In this document: positions 1-8,555 of the stretch, in pieces
How the letters are laid out: every line of letters starts with the position of its first letter
How positions within the stretch are numbered: position 1 is the first letter of the stretch
Assembly: GCA_964393275.1 (NCBI GenBank)
Contig: CAYMTA010000001.1
Location: forward strand, 110,499-174,498
DNA length: 64,000 bases
Direction of reading: 5' to 3'
Source: SLRI01 sp964393275
Lineage (GTDB): Bacteria > Pseudomonadota > Alphaproteobacteria > Geminicoccales > Geminicoccaceae
Notes under the pieces: generated by a model
What the model saw: only the letters and a program-made list of their open reading frames with translations
What the model was told of the DNA's origin: nothing
Database searches by the model: none
Program-made: the position numbers and the translations under genes

Positions 1-896
1 AGACGGTGCGGGTGGCGCTCGGCGACGTGCTCTCGGTCGAGACGCTGGCCGTGGCGGTCGCCCTCGAGCGGGCGCGCGACCGCGGCGTGGACTACGAGCT
101 CACCTCCTTCGCCAAGGAGGAGCTGGCCATCCAGGCGCTGATCAACGGGCAGATGGATATCGCCATCGGCACGCCCTACTCGGTGATCCAGAAGAGCAAG
201 CTGCCGCTCAAGATCATCTTCCAGATGTCGCGTCTCGTCTTCTTCCCGGTGGTCGCCAACGAGTACCCGGACTGGGCCTCGCTGGATGGCCAGCCCTTCG
301 CCTTCCATGCCCGCGGCACCGGCACGGAAGCCATCGGCAACATCATCGCCAAGCGCGAGGGCATCGAGTTCGGCGAGCGCTCCTACATCCCGGGCTCCGA
401 GAACCGCATCATCGCCATGATGAACGGCCAGATCAAAGCCACCATCGTCGACCTCGCCAACAAGAACCTCCTGATGGAGAAGGCCGGCGACCGCTTCCAC
501 GTCCTGCCGGGCGTCGACAACCCGGCGAGCGACGAGCTCGTCTTCGCCAGCGCCGACTGGCTCGCCGCCAACCAGGAGACCGCCGACATCATCGTCGAGG
601 AGCTGCTCCGGCTCTGGCGCGAGATGAACGAGAACCCGGCGATCGTCGAGGAGGAGCGGGTGGCCAGGGGCCTGCTCGCCGACCAGCCGCAGGAGATCCT
701 GGACGAGGTCGTCCCCTTCTACACCGAGGGCATCGCGGCCGGCCTCTTCGATCCCGAGGGCGGCGGCGAGGCGGCGGCCAGAGCGGATTTCGAGTTCTAC
801 ACCGAGGCCGGCCAGCTCGAGGGCCCGGCATCCGAGTTGCGGGTCGAGGACTTTTGGGACCTCGGACCGTTGCAGCGCGCGGCAAAGAACCTCTAA
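1..896 (+). CDS. ABC transporter substrate-binding protein, NMT1/SsuA-like (5' truncated by window edge)
   Basis: The reading frame is open to the left edge, so the signal peptide and N-terminus lie outside the window; about 297 residues are visible. The fold pattern is that of periplasmic NMT1/TauA/SsuA-type binding proteins: an early block with SVETLAVAVALERARDRGVDYEL and a mid block GTGTEAIGNIIAKREGIEFG that resembles the ligand-cleft segment of this family. It lies just upstream of a permease-ATPase-permease set on the same strand, so it is most likely the binding protein of that importer. The ligand cannot be read from sequence. The adjacent catabolic enzymes suggest a small organic or aromatic/nitrogenous acid. 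Confidence 0.85.
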   Translation, partial: TVRVALGDVLSVETLAVAVALERARDRGVDYELTSFAKEELAIQALINGQMDIAIGTPYSVIQKSKLPLKIIFQMSRLVFFPVVANEYPDWASLDGQPFAFHARGTGTEAIGNIIAKREGIEFGERSYIPGSENRIIAMMNGQIKATIVDLANKNLLMEKAGDRFHVLPGVDNPASDELVFASADWLAANQETADIIVEELLRLWREMNENPAIVEEERVARGLLADQPQEILDEVVPFYTEGIAAGLFDPEGGGEAAARADFEFYTEAGQLEGPASELRVEDFWDLGPLQRAAKNL

Positions 897-920
897 GCAC
901 AACGCGCGCGGACGATCCTT

Positions 921-942
921 CGGGCGGGGGCAACCCCGCCCG
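921..942 (+). terminator. Intercistronic GNRA-loop hairpin between binding protein and permease
   Basis: A perfect 9-bp stem (CGGGCGGGG / CCCCGCCCG) closes a GCAA tetraloop and is followed by a short pyrimidine run without a real U tract. It sits 25 bases after the binding-protein stop and 24 bases before the permease start. Hairpins at this position often act as partial terminators or 3'-end stabilisers that raise binding-protein mRNA above permease mRNA. That role is inferred from position. Confidence 0.55.
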
Positions 943-965
943 TTCCTCTCCCCGGAAGTTCCTGC

Positions 966-1724
966 TTGCCTTTCCTCACCCACCCGCTGGTCCTCCGGCT
1001 CCTGTCGTTCGCCGTCCTGATCGGCCTTTGGGAGTATGGCGGGCGCGTGCCGATCAGCCCGGCCTTCCCCACCTTCGTCGAGACCATGCAAGCACTCCTG
1101 GGCCAGATCGCCGACGGCTCGCTCCTGCGCGCCTTCGCCGTGACCCTGCAGCCTTTGGCCATCGGCCTCGTCGTCTCGATCCTCGCAGGCGTCGGCATCG
1201 GCGTCGCCATGGGCCTCGACGAGCTTCTCGAATGGCTGGGGGCACCCCTCTTCATCATCGCCCAGTCGGCGCCGCTCGCCGCCCTGATCCCGATCCTGAC
1301 CTTCGCCTATGGCATCGGGCTCACCGCGAAAGTCCTCACTGTCTGCATCATGGCCATGCCGGTGATCGTCCTGAATGCGCTCGAGGCCGTGCGCCACACG
1401 CCGGCGAACCTGCTGGAGATGGGCCGCTCGTTCTTGGGCTCGCGCGGCCAGATCGTGAGGCGGATCATCCTGCCTTCGGCCGCTCCGGTCATCTTCGCCG
1501 GACTTCGGCTCGGCTGCGCCGCCGGCTTCGTCGGGGTCATCCTGGCCGAGCTCCTGATCACGCCGACCGGCATCGGCGACATCATCACCTACAGCCAGTC
1601 GGTCGCCGACTACCCTGACATGTACGCCGCGATCTTCGCCATCATCGTCGTCGCCGTCCTGTTCGTCGAAAGCCTCGAGAAGGTCGAGCAGACCTTCTTC
1701 CGCCCGGACAAGCGCGCGGCATGA
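966..1724 (+). CDS. ABC transporter permease, NitT/TauT (SsuC-like)
   Basis: 252 residues with about six hydrophobic segments and a binding-protein-dependent permease EAA-like loop around residues 150-175 (LEMGRSFLGSRGQIVRRIILP). This is the typical size of SsuC/TauC permeases. TTG is taken as the start because GGAAG lies 7 bases upstream and no better start is near. The stop overlaps the ATPase start (ATGA). A second permease gene follows the ATPase, so this importer probably uses a heterodimeric channel, whereas the classic SsuABC system has one permease. Confidence 0.88.
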   Translation: MPFLTHPLVLRLLSFAVLIGLWEYGGRVPISPAFPTFVETMQALLGQIADGSLLRAFAVTLQPLAIGLVVSILAGVGIGVAMGLDELLEWLGAPLFIIAQSAPLAALIPILTFAYGIGLTAKVLTVCIMAMPVIVLNALEAVRHTPANLLEMGRSFLGSRGQIVRRIILPSAAPVIFAGLRLGCAAGFVGVILAELLITPTGIGDIITYSQSVADYPDMYAAIFAIIVVAVLFVESLEKVEQTFFRPDKRAA

Positions 1725-2488
1725 CCGGAGCCTCGCCGATCGTCTCCGTCAGAGGCGTCACCAAGATCTATGGCGGCGGCGTGGAGGCGCTCTCCGGCGT
1801 CGATCTCGACTTTCCCGAGGGCCAGCTCACCACCCTGCTCGGCCCGTCCGGCTGCGGCAAGACCACGCTTTTGAAGATCATCGCCGGGCTCATCCCTCCC
1901 ACCTCGGGCGAGGTTCTGGTCGACGGCAGGAAGGTCACCGGCCCCGGCCCCGAGCGCGCCTTCGTCTTCCAGGACTTCGCGCTGATGCCCTGGGCCACGG
2001 TGCTGCGCAACGTCGCCTTCGGCCTGGAGCTGCGCGGCGTCGCCAGGGCCGAGCGCGAGGCCGCCGCCATGGCGCGGATCGAATCCGTGGGCCTCGCGGG
2101 CTTCGAGCATGCCTACCCGCAGGCGCTCTCGGGTGGCATGCGCCAGCGCGTCGGCCTCGCCCGGGCGCTTGCCGTCGACGCCAAGGTCCTGCTCATGGAC
2201 GAGCCCTTCTCCGCCGTCGACGAGCAGACCCGCCGCCGCTTCCAGGAGGACCTGCTGGCGCTGGTGGCGCAGGAGCGGAAGACCTTCATCTTCGTCACCC
2301 ACTCGATCGAGGAGGCGGTCTACGTCTCCGACCGGATCGTCCTCCTCGCCCGCCGGCCGAGCCGGGTCTCGGCCATCGTCGAGCCGGCGATCGCGCGCGA
2401 CATCGACCCCGACGCCATCCGCCGCCACCCGGTCTATCTCGACACGGTCGAGGAGATCTGGCGCGGCCTCAAGCAGTACGTGGACTGA
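1721..2488 (+). CDS. ABC transporter ATP-binding protein, nitrate/sulfonate/taurine type
   Basis: 255 residues. Walker A GPSGCGKTT is at residues 41-49, the Q-loop is in FQDFALMPW, the signature is LSGGMRQR, and Walker B is VLLMDEP followed by a D-loop and the switch histidine in FVTHSIEEA. ALMPW after the Q-loop and SIEEAVYVSDR are characteristic of the SsuB/TauB subgroup. It overlaps the upstream permease by 4 bases and is followed after 3 bases by the second permease, so all are translated from one mRNA. It would energise import of the ligand captured by the truncated binding protein at the left edge. Confidence 0.93.
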   Translation: MTGASPIVSVRGVTKIYGGGVEALSGVDLDFPEGQLTTLLGPSGCGKTTLLKIIAGLIPPTSGEVLVDGRKVTGPGPERAFVFQDFALMPWATVLRNVAFGLELRGVARAEREAAAMARIESVGLAGFEHAYPQALSGGMRQRVGLARALAVDAKVLLMDEPFSAVDEQTRRRFQEDLLALVAQERKTFIFVTHSIEEAVYVSDRIVLLARRPSRVSAIVEPAIARDIDPDAIRRHPVYLDTVEEIWRGLKQYVD

Positions 2489-2491
2489 GCG

Positions 2492-3244
2492 ATGCGGATC
2501 GCCGGATACCGCCTGCCGCTCTTCACCTCGCTCATCCTCTGGGCGCTGCTCTGGGAGCTGGTCGGCCAGCTGCATGCGAGCCTGGTCATGCCGCCGCTCT
2601 CCGGCATCCTCGTCCGGCTGGTCGAGATCGTGCCGACCGCGACCTTCGGCAAGGCGCTCTGGATCACCGGCAAGGCCTTCGTCCTCGGCAATCTCATCGC
2701 CATCGCCATCGGCGTGCCGCTCGGCGTGCTGATGGGCCGCTCGGTGCTCGCCGACCGCATCTTCCTGCCCTGGGTCAACCTCTTCCTCTCCGCCCCGCTG
2801 ACAGCATTGGTCCCGGTGATCATGGTGCTCTTCGGCTTCGGCCAGACCACCATCGTGCTCACCGCGGTGCTCTTCGCGATCTGGATCATCGTCCTCGATG
2901 CCCGGGCCGGGGTGAAGGGCATCTCGCCCTCGCTGCTCGAGATGGCGACGAGCTTCGGCGCCAGCCGATGGCAGAGCTTCTGGCACATTCATCTCTGGGC
3001 GGCCTTGCCGGAAATCCTGGCTGGCATCCGGCTCGGCATGATCCGCGCCGTAAAGGGGGTGGTGATCGGCCAGCTCCTGGTCTCGATCGTCGGCTTCGGC
3101 GCCCTTTTCGAGCTCTATTCCTCGCGCTTCCTGATGGAGCACTTCTGGGCTTTGCTGTTCGTGCTCTTCGCCTTCGCCTTCGCCATGAACGAGGGCCTGG
3201 CCTGGCTGCAGCGCAAGGTCGACTTCTACGCCGCGTCACGCTGA
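2492..3244 (+). CDS. ABC transporter permease, NitT/TauT (second channel subunit)
   Basis: 250 residues with about six membrane spans and the inner-membrane EAA-like loop in LLEMATSFGASRWQSFWHIHL. It resembles the permease at 966-1724 in layout but is clearly diverged, so the pair probably forms a heterodimer. It starts 3 bases after the ATPase stop. A fumarylacetoacetate hydrolase-family gene follows after 20 bases, which ties the transporter to the catabolic genes downstream. Confidence 0.88.
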   Translation: MRIAGYRLPLFTSLILWALLWELVGQLHASLVMPPLSGILVRLVEIVPTATFGKALWITGKAFVLGNLIAIAIGVPLGVLMGRSVLADRIFLPWVNLFLSAPLTALVPVIMVLFGFGQTTIVLTAVLFAIWIIVLDARAGVKGISPSLLEMATSFGASRWQSFWHIHLWAALPEILAGIRLGMIRAVKGVVIGQLLVSIVGFGALFELYSSRFLMEHFWALLFVLFAFAFAMNEGLAWLQRKVDFYAASR

Positions 3245-3264
3245 CCCTTCGGAGAAAGAGAGCC

Positions 3265-3951
3265 ATGAACCTCGTCATCCCGGCCCCGCCCCTCGTCACC
3301 ATGCCGGTGAGCGGCACGGACGCCCGGTTTCCGGTCCATCGTGTCTACTGCGTCGGCCGCAACTACGCCGCGCACACGGTCGAGATGGGCGGCGACCCCA
3401 ACCGCGAGGCGCCCTTCTTCTTCCAGAAGAACGTCGACAACCTGCTCCTCGACAACGCCGATTTCCCCTACCCCTCACGCTCGAGGAACGTGCATCACGA
3501 GGTCGAGCTGGTGGTGGCCCTCGCCAAGGGCGGCCGGGACATCGAGCTGTCGGCGGCCCAGAACCTCATCTTCGGCTACGCCACCGGCATCGACATGACC
3601 CGCCGCGACCTGCAGGACGAGTGCAAGAAGGGTGCGCGTCCCTGGGAGATCGCCAAGGCGTTCGAGCATTCGGCTCCCTGCGGGGTGCTTATGCCGGTGA
3701 GCGAGATCGGCCACCCGACGCGCGGGGCGATCAGCCTCGCGGTCGACGGCGAGGTTCGCCAGAAGGGCGATCTCGACCAGATGATCTGGAAGGTGCCCGA
3801 GATGATCGCCTATCTTTCGAGCCTCTTCGATCTGGTGCCGGGCGACGTCATCATGACCGGCACGCCCTCGGGCGTGGGGCCGGTCGAGCGCGGCCAGACC
3901 ATGCACGCCTCGATCGAGGGCGTCGGCGAGACAAGGCACAAGGTCGTCTAG
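3265..3951 (+). CDS. Fumarylacetoacetate hydrolase family protein (fumarylpyruvate hydrolase-like)
   Basis: 228 residues, the size of the short FAH-fold hydrolases such as fumarylpyruvate hydrolase or acylpyruvases. The family signature VGRNYAAHTVEMGG is near residues 30-43. The metal-binding H-x-E-x-E pattern is in HHEVELVV and the later acidic residue in GIDMTRRDLQ; the C-terminal GTPSGVGPV loop is also conserved. These enzymes cleave C-C bonds of acylpyruvates late in aromatic or sugar-acid breakdown using Mg2+. ATG at 3265 is chosen because GGAG lies at 3251-3254. Its place behind the importer suggests it acts on a product of the imported compound. Confidence 0.9.
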   Translation: MNLVIPAPPLVTMPVSGTDARFPVHRVYCVGRNYAAHTVEMGGDPNREAPFFFQKNVDNLLLDNADFPYPSRSRNVHHEVELVVALAKGGRDIELSAAQNLIFGYATGIDMTRRDLQDECKKGARPWEIAKAFEHSAPCGVLMPVSEIGHPTRGAISLAVDGEVRQKGDLDQMIWKVPEMIAYLSSLFDLVPGDVIMTGTPSGVGPVERGQTMHASIEGVGETRHKVV

Positions 3952-4022
3952 CCGGTCATTGCCGCCGGCCCGTCGATGGGGTTAGATCGCCCTCGTCGGG
4001 AGCAGCCAGGGTCGGATGACGG

Positions 4023-4901
4023 ATGAACGAGCGCATCGGCGTGATCGGGCTCGGCCGCATGGGCCTCGCCATGGCCGAAACTCTTGCCAGAGGCGGCCAT
4101 GCCGTCACCGGCCACGATGTCATGGCCCCGGCCCGCGCGCGGGCCCGAGCCGCCGGCATCGCCGTCGAGGACGGTCTCGGCGGCCTTCTGGCCAAGAGCG
4201 ACCTGGTGCTCGCCTCCCTGCCGCGGGACGTGGATGTCGAGGCGATCGTCGAGGGCCCCGAGGGCCTGCTGGCCCAGGCGCCTGGCCGGCTCCTGGTCGA
4301 CACCTCGACCGTCGCCCCGGCCACCACCCGCCGGCTGGCGCCGTTGCTCGCCGACCGCGGCCACGGGCTGATCGACGCGCCGGTGAGCGGCGGGCCGGCG
4401 GGTGCCGCCACGGGCACCCTCGCCATCATGGTCGGCGGCAGCGAGGCGGATGTGGCGCGCGCCCGCCCGCTCCTCGATGCCCTGGGCAAATCCGTCGTGC
4501 ATGTCGGCGAGAGCGGCGCCGGCAACCTCGCCAAGCTGGTCAACAACCTCTTCTGCGCCACCCACCTCGTCGCCGTCGGCGAGGCCCTCCGCCTCGCCGA
4601 GGCGCTGGACGTCGACCCTACCCGCCTCTTCGAGGCCATCAACGCCGCCTCGGGCCGCAGCGCCGTCTCCGAGGTCAACCTGCCGCGCTGGATCCTGTCC
4701 GGCAGCTTCAACAGCGGCTTCACCATGGGCCTGATGAGGAAGGACGTGCGGCTCGCCGCCGGCCTCGCCTCCGCAACCGGCCTGAACCTGCCCCTGGCCC
4801 AGGCGGTCGGTGCGCTCTGGCAGGCGAGCAGCGAGCGCCTCGCCGATGACGCGGACTTCAACCGGATGACCCAATTCGTGCCGGAGGGCGATCATGGCTG
4901 A
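4023..4901 (+). CDS. NAD(P)-dependent beta-hydroxyacid dehydrogenase (3-hydroxyisobutyrate dehydrogenase family)
   Basis: 292 residues. The N-terminal Rossmann motif GVIGLGRMGLAMAETL (residues 5-20) is followed by the substrate-binding DAPVSGGPAGA and the catalytic-lysine segment GAGNLAKLVNN, all hallmarks of the HIBADH/tartronate semialdehyde reductase family. The enzyme would oxidise or reduce a beta-hydroxyacid/semialdehyde. Its end overlaps the aldehyde dehydrogenase start by 8 bases, so the two probably act in sequence (alcohol to aldehyde to acid). The exact substrate is not readable. Confidence 0.9.
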   Translation: MNERIGVIGLGRMGLAMAETLARGGHAVTGHDVMAPARARARAAGIAVEDGLGGLLAKSDLVLASLPRDVDVEAIVEGPEGLLAQAPGRLLVDTSTVAPATTRRLAPLLADRGHGLIDAPVSGGPAGAATGTLAIMVGGSEADVARARPLLDALGKSVVHVGESGAGNLAKLVNNLFCATHLVAVGEALRLAEALDVDPTRLFEAINAASGRSAVSEVNLPRWILSGSFNSGFTMGLMRKDVRLAAGLASATGLNLPLAQAVGALWQASSERLADDADFNRMTQFVPEGDHG

Positions 4902-6414
4902 GCGCGGCGCACGAAGATTGGCCTCGCTGAAGGCCTTCGGCCTCGATGCCGGGCTCGGCAGCCATATCGACGGTGTCCTGGTGGCCGGCCGTGGCGAGAC
5001 GGTCGAGCTGGTCGATCCCACGGACGGCGAGACCTGGGCGATCTATCCCGATGCCGGTGCCGCCGTGGTCGACCAGGCGATGCAGGCGGCGGCCGAAGGC
5101 TTCAGGCAGTGGCAGGCGCTCACCGCCTCGGCCCGCGGCCGCCTCATGTGGCAGGTGGGCCAGAAGGTCCGCGAGCGCCTGGACGACCTCGCTTTGCTCG
5201 AGACCCTGACCACCGGCAAGCCGATCCGCGACACCGCCGTCGAGGTGCTCAAGGTCGCGGAGATGTTCGAGTACTACGCCGGCTGGTGCGACAAGCTGCA
5301 CGGCGAGGTCATCCCCGTGCCCACCAGCCACCTCAACTACACCCGCCGCGAGCCTCTGGGCGTGGTCGTCCAGATCACCCCCTGGAACGCGCCGATCTTC
5401 ACCGCCGGCTGGCAGATCGCCCCGGCGATCGCCGCCGGCAACGCGGTCGTGCTCAAGCCCTCGGAGCTGACGCCTGCAAGCTCCCTCGCCCTCGTCCGCC
5501 TCGCCGAGGAGGCCGGGCTGCCGAAGGGGCTGGTCAATGTCCTGGCCGGGCTCGGGCAGTCGACCGGCGAGGCGGCCGTCACCCATGCCCTGACCCGGCT
5601 CGTGGTGTTCGTCGGCTCGCCCGGGACGGGTGCCCTGATCGCCGCCGCTGCCGCCAGGAACACCGTGCCGACGATTCTCGAGCTCGGCGGCAAGTCCGCC
5701 AATATCGTCTTCGCCGATGCCGATCTCGACCGCGCCGCCCTGGGCGCCCAGGCCGCCATCTGGAGCGGGGCCGGGCAGAGCTGCGTCGCGGGCTCCAGGC
5801 TGGTCGTGGACCGCCGCGTCCAGGACGAGCTTCTGGCCCGGCTCGCGACCGCGGCCGGCCAGCTCGTCATTGGCGCACCGGAGGAAAAGACGACCGAGAT
5901 CGGGCCGATCCTCTCGGAGCGGCAATGGCAAACGGTCGACAGCATGGTCGAGGCGGCGCGGCAGGCGGGTGCGCGCGTGCGTGCCGGCGGCGGCAGGCCG
6001 GCGCATCTCGCCGCGCGGGGCTGCTACTACGCGCCGACGCTGCTCGACGACGTCCGCCCCGACATGGCCATCGCCCAGGAGGAAGTGTTCGGGCCGGTGC
6101 TCGCGGTCCTGCCGTTCGAGAGCGAGGACGAGGCCATTGTCCTTGCCAACGCCACCCGCTTCGGCCTCGCCGGCGCCGTCTGGACGGGGGATGTCGGCAG
6201 GGCGCACCGCGTCGCCGCCGCCGTCCGCGCCGGCACGTTCTGGATCAACGGCTACAAGACGATCAGCGTCATGTCGCCCTTCGGCGGCTTCGGCGCCAGC
6301 GGCTACGGCCGCTCCAGCGGCAAGGACGCGCTCCTCGCCTACACCCAGACGAAGAGTGTCTGGGTCGAGACGGCAGCCGAGCCGGCGGCGGGCTTCGGCT
6401 ATGGTGGCGACTGA
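4894..6414 (+). CDS. NAD(P)-dependent aldehyde dehydrogenase
   Basis: 506 residues, normal for the ALDH superfamily. The oxyanion-hole asparagine is in TPWNAPIF, the general-base glutamate in LELGGKSAN, and the catalytic cysteine in GAGQSCVAGSR. The C-terminal EEVFGPVLAV and PFGGFGASGYGRSSG blocks are intact, so the enzyme should be active. The overlap with the upstream dehydrogenase and the 71-base gap to the amidohydrolase place it in the same catabolic operon. It resembles betaine/semialdehyde dehydrogenases in general, but the substrate is not assigned. Confidence 0.92.
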   Translation: MAERGARRLASLKAFGLDAGLGSHIDGVLVAGRGETVELVDPTDGETWAIYPDAGAAVVDQAMQAAAEGFRQWQALTASARGRLMWQVGQKVRERLDDLALLETLTTGKPIRDTAVEVLKVAEMFEYYAGWCDKLHGEVIPVPTSHLNYTRREPLGVVVQITPWNAPIFTAGWQIAPAIAAGNAVVLKPSELTPASSLALVRLAEEAGLPKGLVNVLAGLGQSTGEAAVTHALTRLVVFVGSPGTGALIAAAAARNTVPTILELGGKSANIVFADADLDRAALGAQAAIWSGAGQSCVAGSRLVVDRRVQDELLARLATAAGQLVIGAPEEKTTEIGPILSERQWQTVDSMVEAARQAGARVRAGGGRPAHLAARGCYYAPTLLDDVRPDMAIAQEEVFGPVLAVLPFESEDEAIVLANATRFGLAGAVWTGDVGRAHRVAAAVRAGTFWINGYKTISVMSPFGGFGASGYGRSSGKDALLAYTQTKSVWVETAAEPAAGFGYGGD

Positions 6415-6485
6415 GCGTTCGACACTGGACCCTGGGCCGGCTTGCCTGCCATAAGGCAGGCGAACGCTGAACTGGGGGGACGCGC

Positions 6486-7670
6486 ATGGCATACGATCTG
6501 GTGCTCAAGGGCGGGCATGTGATCGATCCGGCCGAAGGCATCGACCGGATCGCGGACGTCGCCTTCGATGGCGGCAAGGTCGCCGCCGTGGGCGATGGGC
6601 TCGACGGCCGCGACATCCGCCATGTCGAAGGCCTCTACGTCACGCCCGGCCTGATCGACCTCCACACCCACGTCTACTGGGGCGGCACCTCGCTCGGCAT
6701 CGACGCCGAGGATTTCTGCCGCACGAGCGGGGTCACGACGGCGGTCGACACGGGCAGCGCCGGCCCGGGCAACTTCCCCGGATTCCGAAAGCACGTGATC
6801 GAGCCGAGTCGGACCCGCATCCTGGCCTACCTGCACGTCTCGTTCGCGGGCATCTACGCCTTCTCGAAGACCGTGATGGTCGGCGAGAGCGAGGAGATGC
6901 GGATGATGGCGCCGGCTGAGGCGGTCGCCGTGGCCGACGCCAACCGCGACGTCATCGTCGGCATCAAGATCCGGGTCGGCCGCCACGCCTCCGGCACGTC
7001 CGGCGTGGCCCCGCTCGACATGGCGCTGCAGGTCGCGGACGCCTTGGGCCTGCCGCTCATGGCGCATATCGACCACCCGCCGCCGACCTACGAGGAGGTG
7101 CTCGAGCGGCTGCGCCCGGGCGACGTCCTGACCCACGCCTTCCGCCCCTTCCCCAACAGCCCGGTCGACGGCAAGGGCCGGGTCAAGGACGAGGTCTGGC
7201 GGGCGCGCGAGAAGGGCGTGATCTTCGATATCGGCCACGGCATGGGCTCGTTCGCCTACAAGACCGCCCGCGCCATGCTCGAGGGCGGCTTCCGCCCGGA
7301 CGTCATCTCCTCCGATGTCCACAGCCTCTGCATCAACGGCCCGGCCTACGACCAGGTCACCACGCTCTCGAAGTTCCTCTGCCTCGGCATGCCACTCCAG
7401 GACGTCATCGCCGCCTCCACGGTCAATGCCGCGAAGGCGCTGCAGCGGCCGGAGCTCGGCAGCCTCGCACCCGGCAGCGTCGGCGACGCCACCCTGCTCG
7501 AGGTCAAGGCCGGCACCTTCAGCTACGAGGACGTGACCGGCGAGATCATGACCGGCGACCGGCGCATCCTCGCCAGGGGGGCGGTCGTCGGCGGCCGGAT
7601 CTTCCATCCGGCGGCGCCCGACGCCTTCAAGTCCGCCACCAGCCACAGCAGCACGAAAGCCGCCGAATGA
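6486..7670 (+). CDS. Amidohydrolase/deacetylase family metallohydrolase (D-aminoacylase/dihydroorotase-like)
   Basis: 394 residues of the amidohydrolase superfamily. The metal-binding H-x-H is in LIDLHTHVYWG, a candidate bridging (carboxylated) lysine in VGIKIRVGRHASG, later histidines in MAHIDHPPPTY and THAFRP, and the catalytic aspartate in ISSDVHSL. Family members hydrolyse cyclic or acyclic amides. GGGGGA at 6475-6480 supports ATG at 6486. The stop overlaps the RidA start (ATGA), which suggests the reaction yields a reactive enamine/imine-type product that RidA would clear. Confidence 0.88.
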   Translation: MAYDLVLKGGHVIDPAEGIDRIADVAFDGGKVAAVGDGLDGRDIRHVEGLYVTPGLIDLHTHVYWGGTSLGIDAEDFCRTSGVTTAVDTGSAGPGNFPGFRKHVIEPSRTRILAYLHVSFAGIYAFSKTVMVGESEEMRMMAPAEAVAVADANRDVIVGIKIRVGRHASGTSGVAPLDMALQVADALGLPLMAHIDHPPPTYEEVLERLRPGDVLTHAFRPFPNSPVDGKGRVKDEVWRAREKGVIFDIGHGMGSFAYKTARAMLEGGFRPDVISSDVHSLCINGPAYDQVTTLSKFLCLGMPLQDVIAASTVNAAKALQRPELGSLAPGSVGDATLLEVKAGTFSYEDVTGEIMTGDRRILARGAVVGGRIFHPAAPDAFKSATSHSSTKAAE

Positions 7671-8134
7671 CCGAGAAGACCCCCGACCAGCGCCTCGCCG
7701 AGCTCGGCCTGACCCTGCCGACCGTGCCGACCCCCGTCTTCACCTACGTGCCCTTCAAGCGCGACGGCTCGACCGTCCACCTCTCGGGCCAGGGCCCGAA
7801 GCGGCCGGACGGCAGCTACGCCACGGGCAAGGTGGGCAAGGACGTGACCGTCGAGGAGGCCGCCGAGCACGCCAGGCTCACCGGCCTCTACCTCCTAGCC
7901 GTCGCCAAGCTCGCCGCCGGCAGCCTCGACAAGGTGGAGGTCCTCAAGGTCTTCGGCATGGTCAACGCCGTCCCCGACTTCAAGGACCAGCCCAAGGTCA
8001 TCAACGGCTGCTCCGACCTCCTCGTCGCCGTCTTGGGCGAGCGCGGCCGCCACGCCCGCTCCGCCATCGGCATGGGCTCGCTCCCCAACGGCATGACCGT
8101 CGAGATCGAGGCGGTGATCAAGATCCACGACTAA
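7667..8134 (+). CDS. RidA family protein (YjgF/YER057c/UK114)
   Basis: 155 residues, matching the longer RidA subfamily of about 150 residues. The start overlaps the amidohydrolase stop by 4 bases. Recognisable blocks are VHLSGQGPKRPDGS near residue 37 and the C-terminal SAIGMGSLPNGMTVEIEAVIKI, where RidA proteins carry the ligand-pocket residues. A canonical RidA arginine aligned to R105 is not obvious, since the segment reads RHARSAIG, so the deaminase activity may differ. It is the last gene of the plus-strand catabolic run. Confidence 0.88.
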   Translation: MTEKTPDQRLAELGLTLPTVPTPVFTYVPFKRDGSTVHLSGQGPKRPDGSYATGKVGKDVTVEEAAEHARLTGLYLLAVAKLAAGSLDKVEVLKVFGMVNAVPDFKDQPKVINGCSDLLVAVLGERGRHARSAIGMGSLPNGMTVEIEAVIKIHD

Positions 8135-8165
8135 GGCGACGGGCTGGGCCGCCCGGCGTGACGGC

Positions 8166-8555
8166 TCAGCCCATCTTCACCCGGTTGTTGCTGCCCGCCA
8201 CCTGGGCACCCCGGTTGTGGTCGCCCTGCTGGACGAGCCGCTGGTCGATGGCAGCTTGCGGCAGACCCTCGAGCAGCTCGGCCAGCTCGTCCTTGAGCGA
8301 CTGGTCCTCGGCCAGGCGGTCCTTCAGCGCCACCCGCAGCGCCGCCTGCCGGTCGGCGTCGTCGGGCGTCTTTTCCAGCTTCGCCAACGCCTCCCGGACG
8401 CCGGGCGTCAGCTTCGCCTTGAGCCAGCCGAGCAGCTTCACGGCGCCGTCCGCCGCCTCCTTGCCGAGGGTCTTGGCCCCTTCCTTGCCGGCCTCGACGA
8501 GGTAGGGCACGACGACCGCAACGGCAGTGGCGGCCATGGTCGCTTCGACGCTCAT
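8166..8555 (-). CDS. Small helical putative effector with C-terminal amyloid-like motif (Bell-like), partner of the NLR-like NTPase
   Basis: 129 residues. Residues 1-30 form a hydrophobic helix-like stretch rich in A/V (TMAATAVAVVVPYLVEAG). Residues 30-105 look all-helical and charged. Residues 107-128 carry Q-x-G-x-x-N-x-G-x-Q-V-x-G-x-x-N-x-V. The same 22-position pattern occurs at residues 4-25 of the adjacent NTPase. The start codon overlaps the NTPase stop (ATGA), so the two are co-translated. This architecture matches the known scheme in which a pore-forming Bell-type effector is triggered by amyloid templating from an NLR. The effector assignment is inference; what is seen is the helix pattern, the shared motif and the operon. 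Confidence 0.65.
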   Translation of the reverse strand: MSVEATMAATAVAVVVPYLVEAGKEGAKTLGKEAADGAVKLLGWLKAKLTPGVREALAKLEKTPDDADRQAALRVALKDRLAEDQSLKDELAELLEGLPQAAIDQRLVQQGDHNRGAQVAGSNNRVKMG

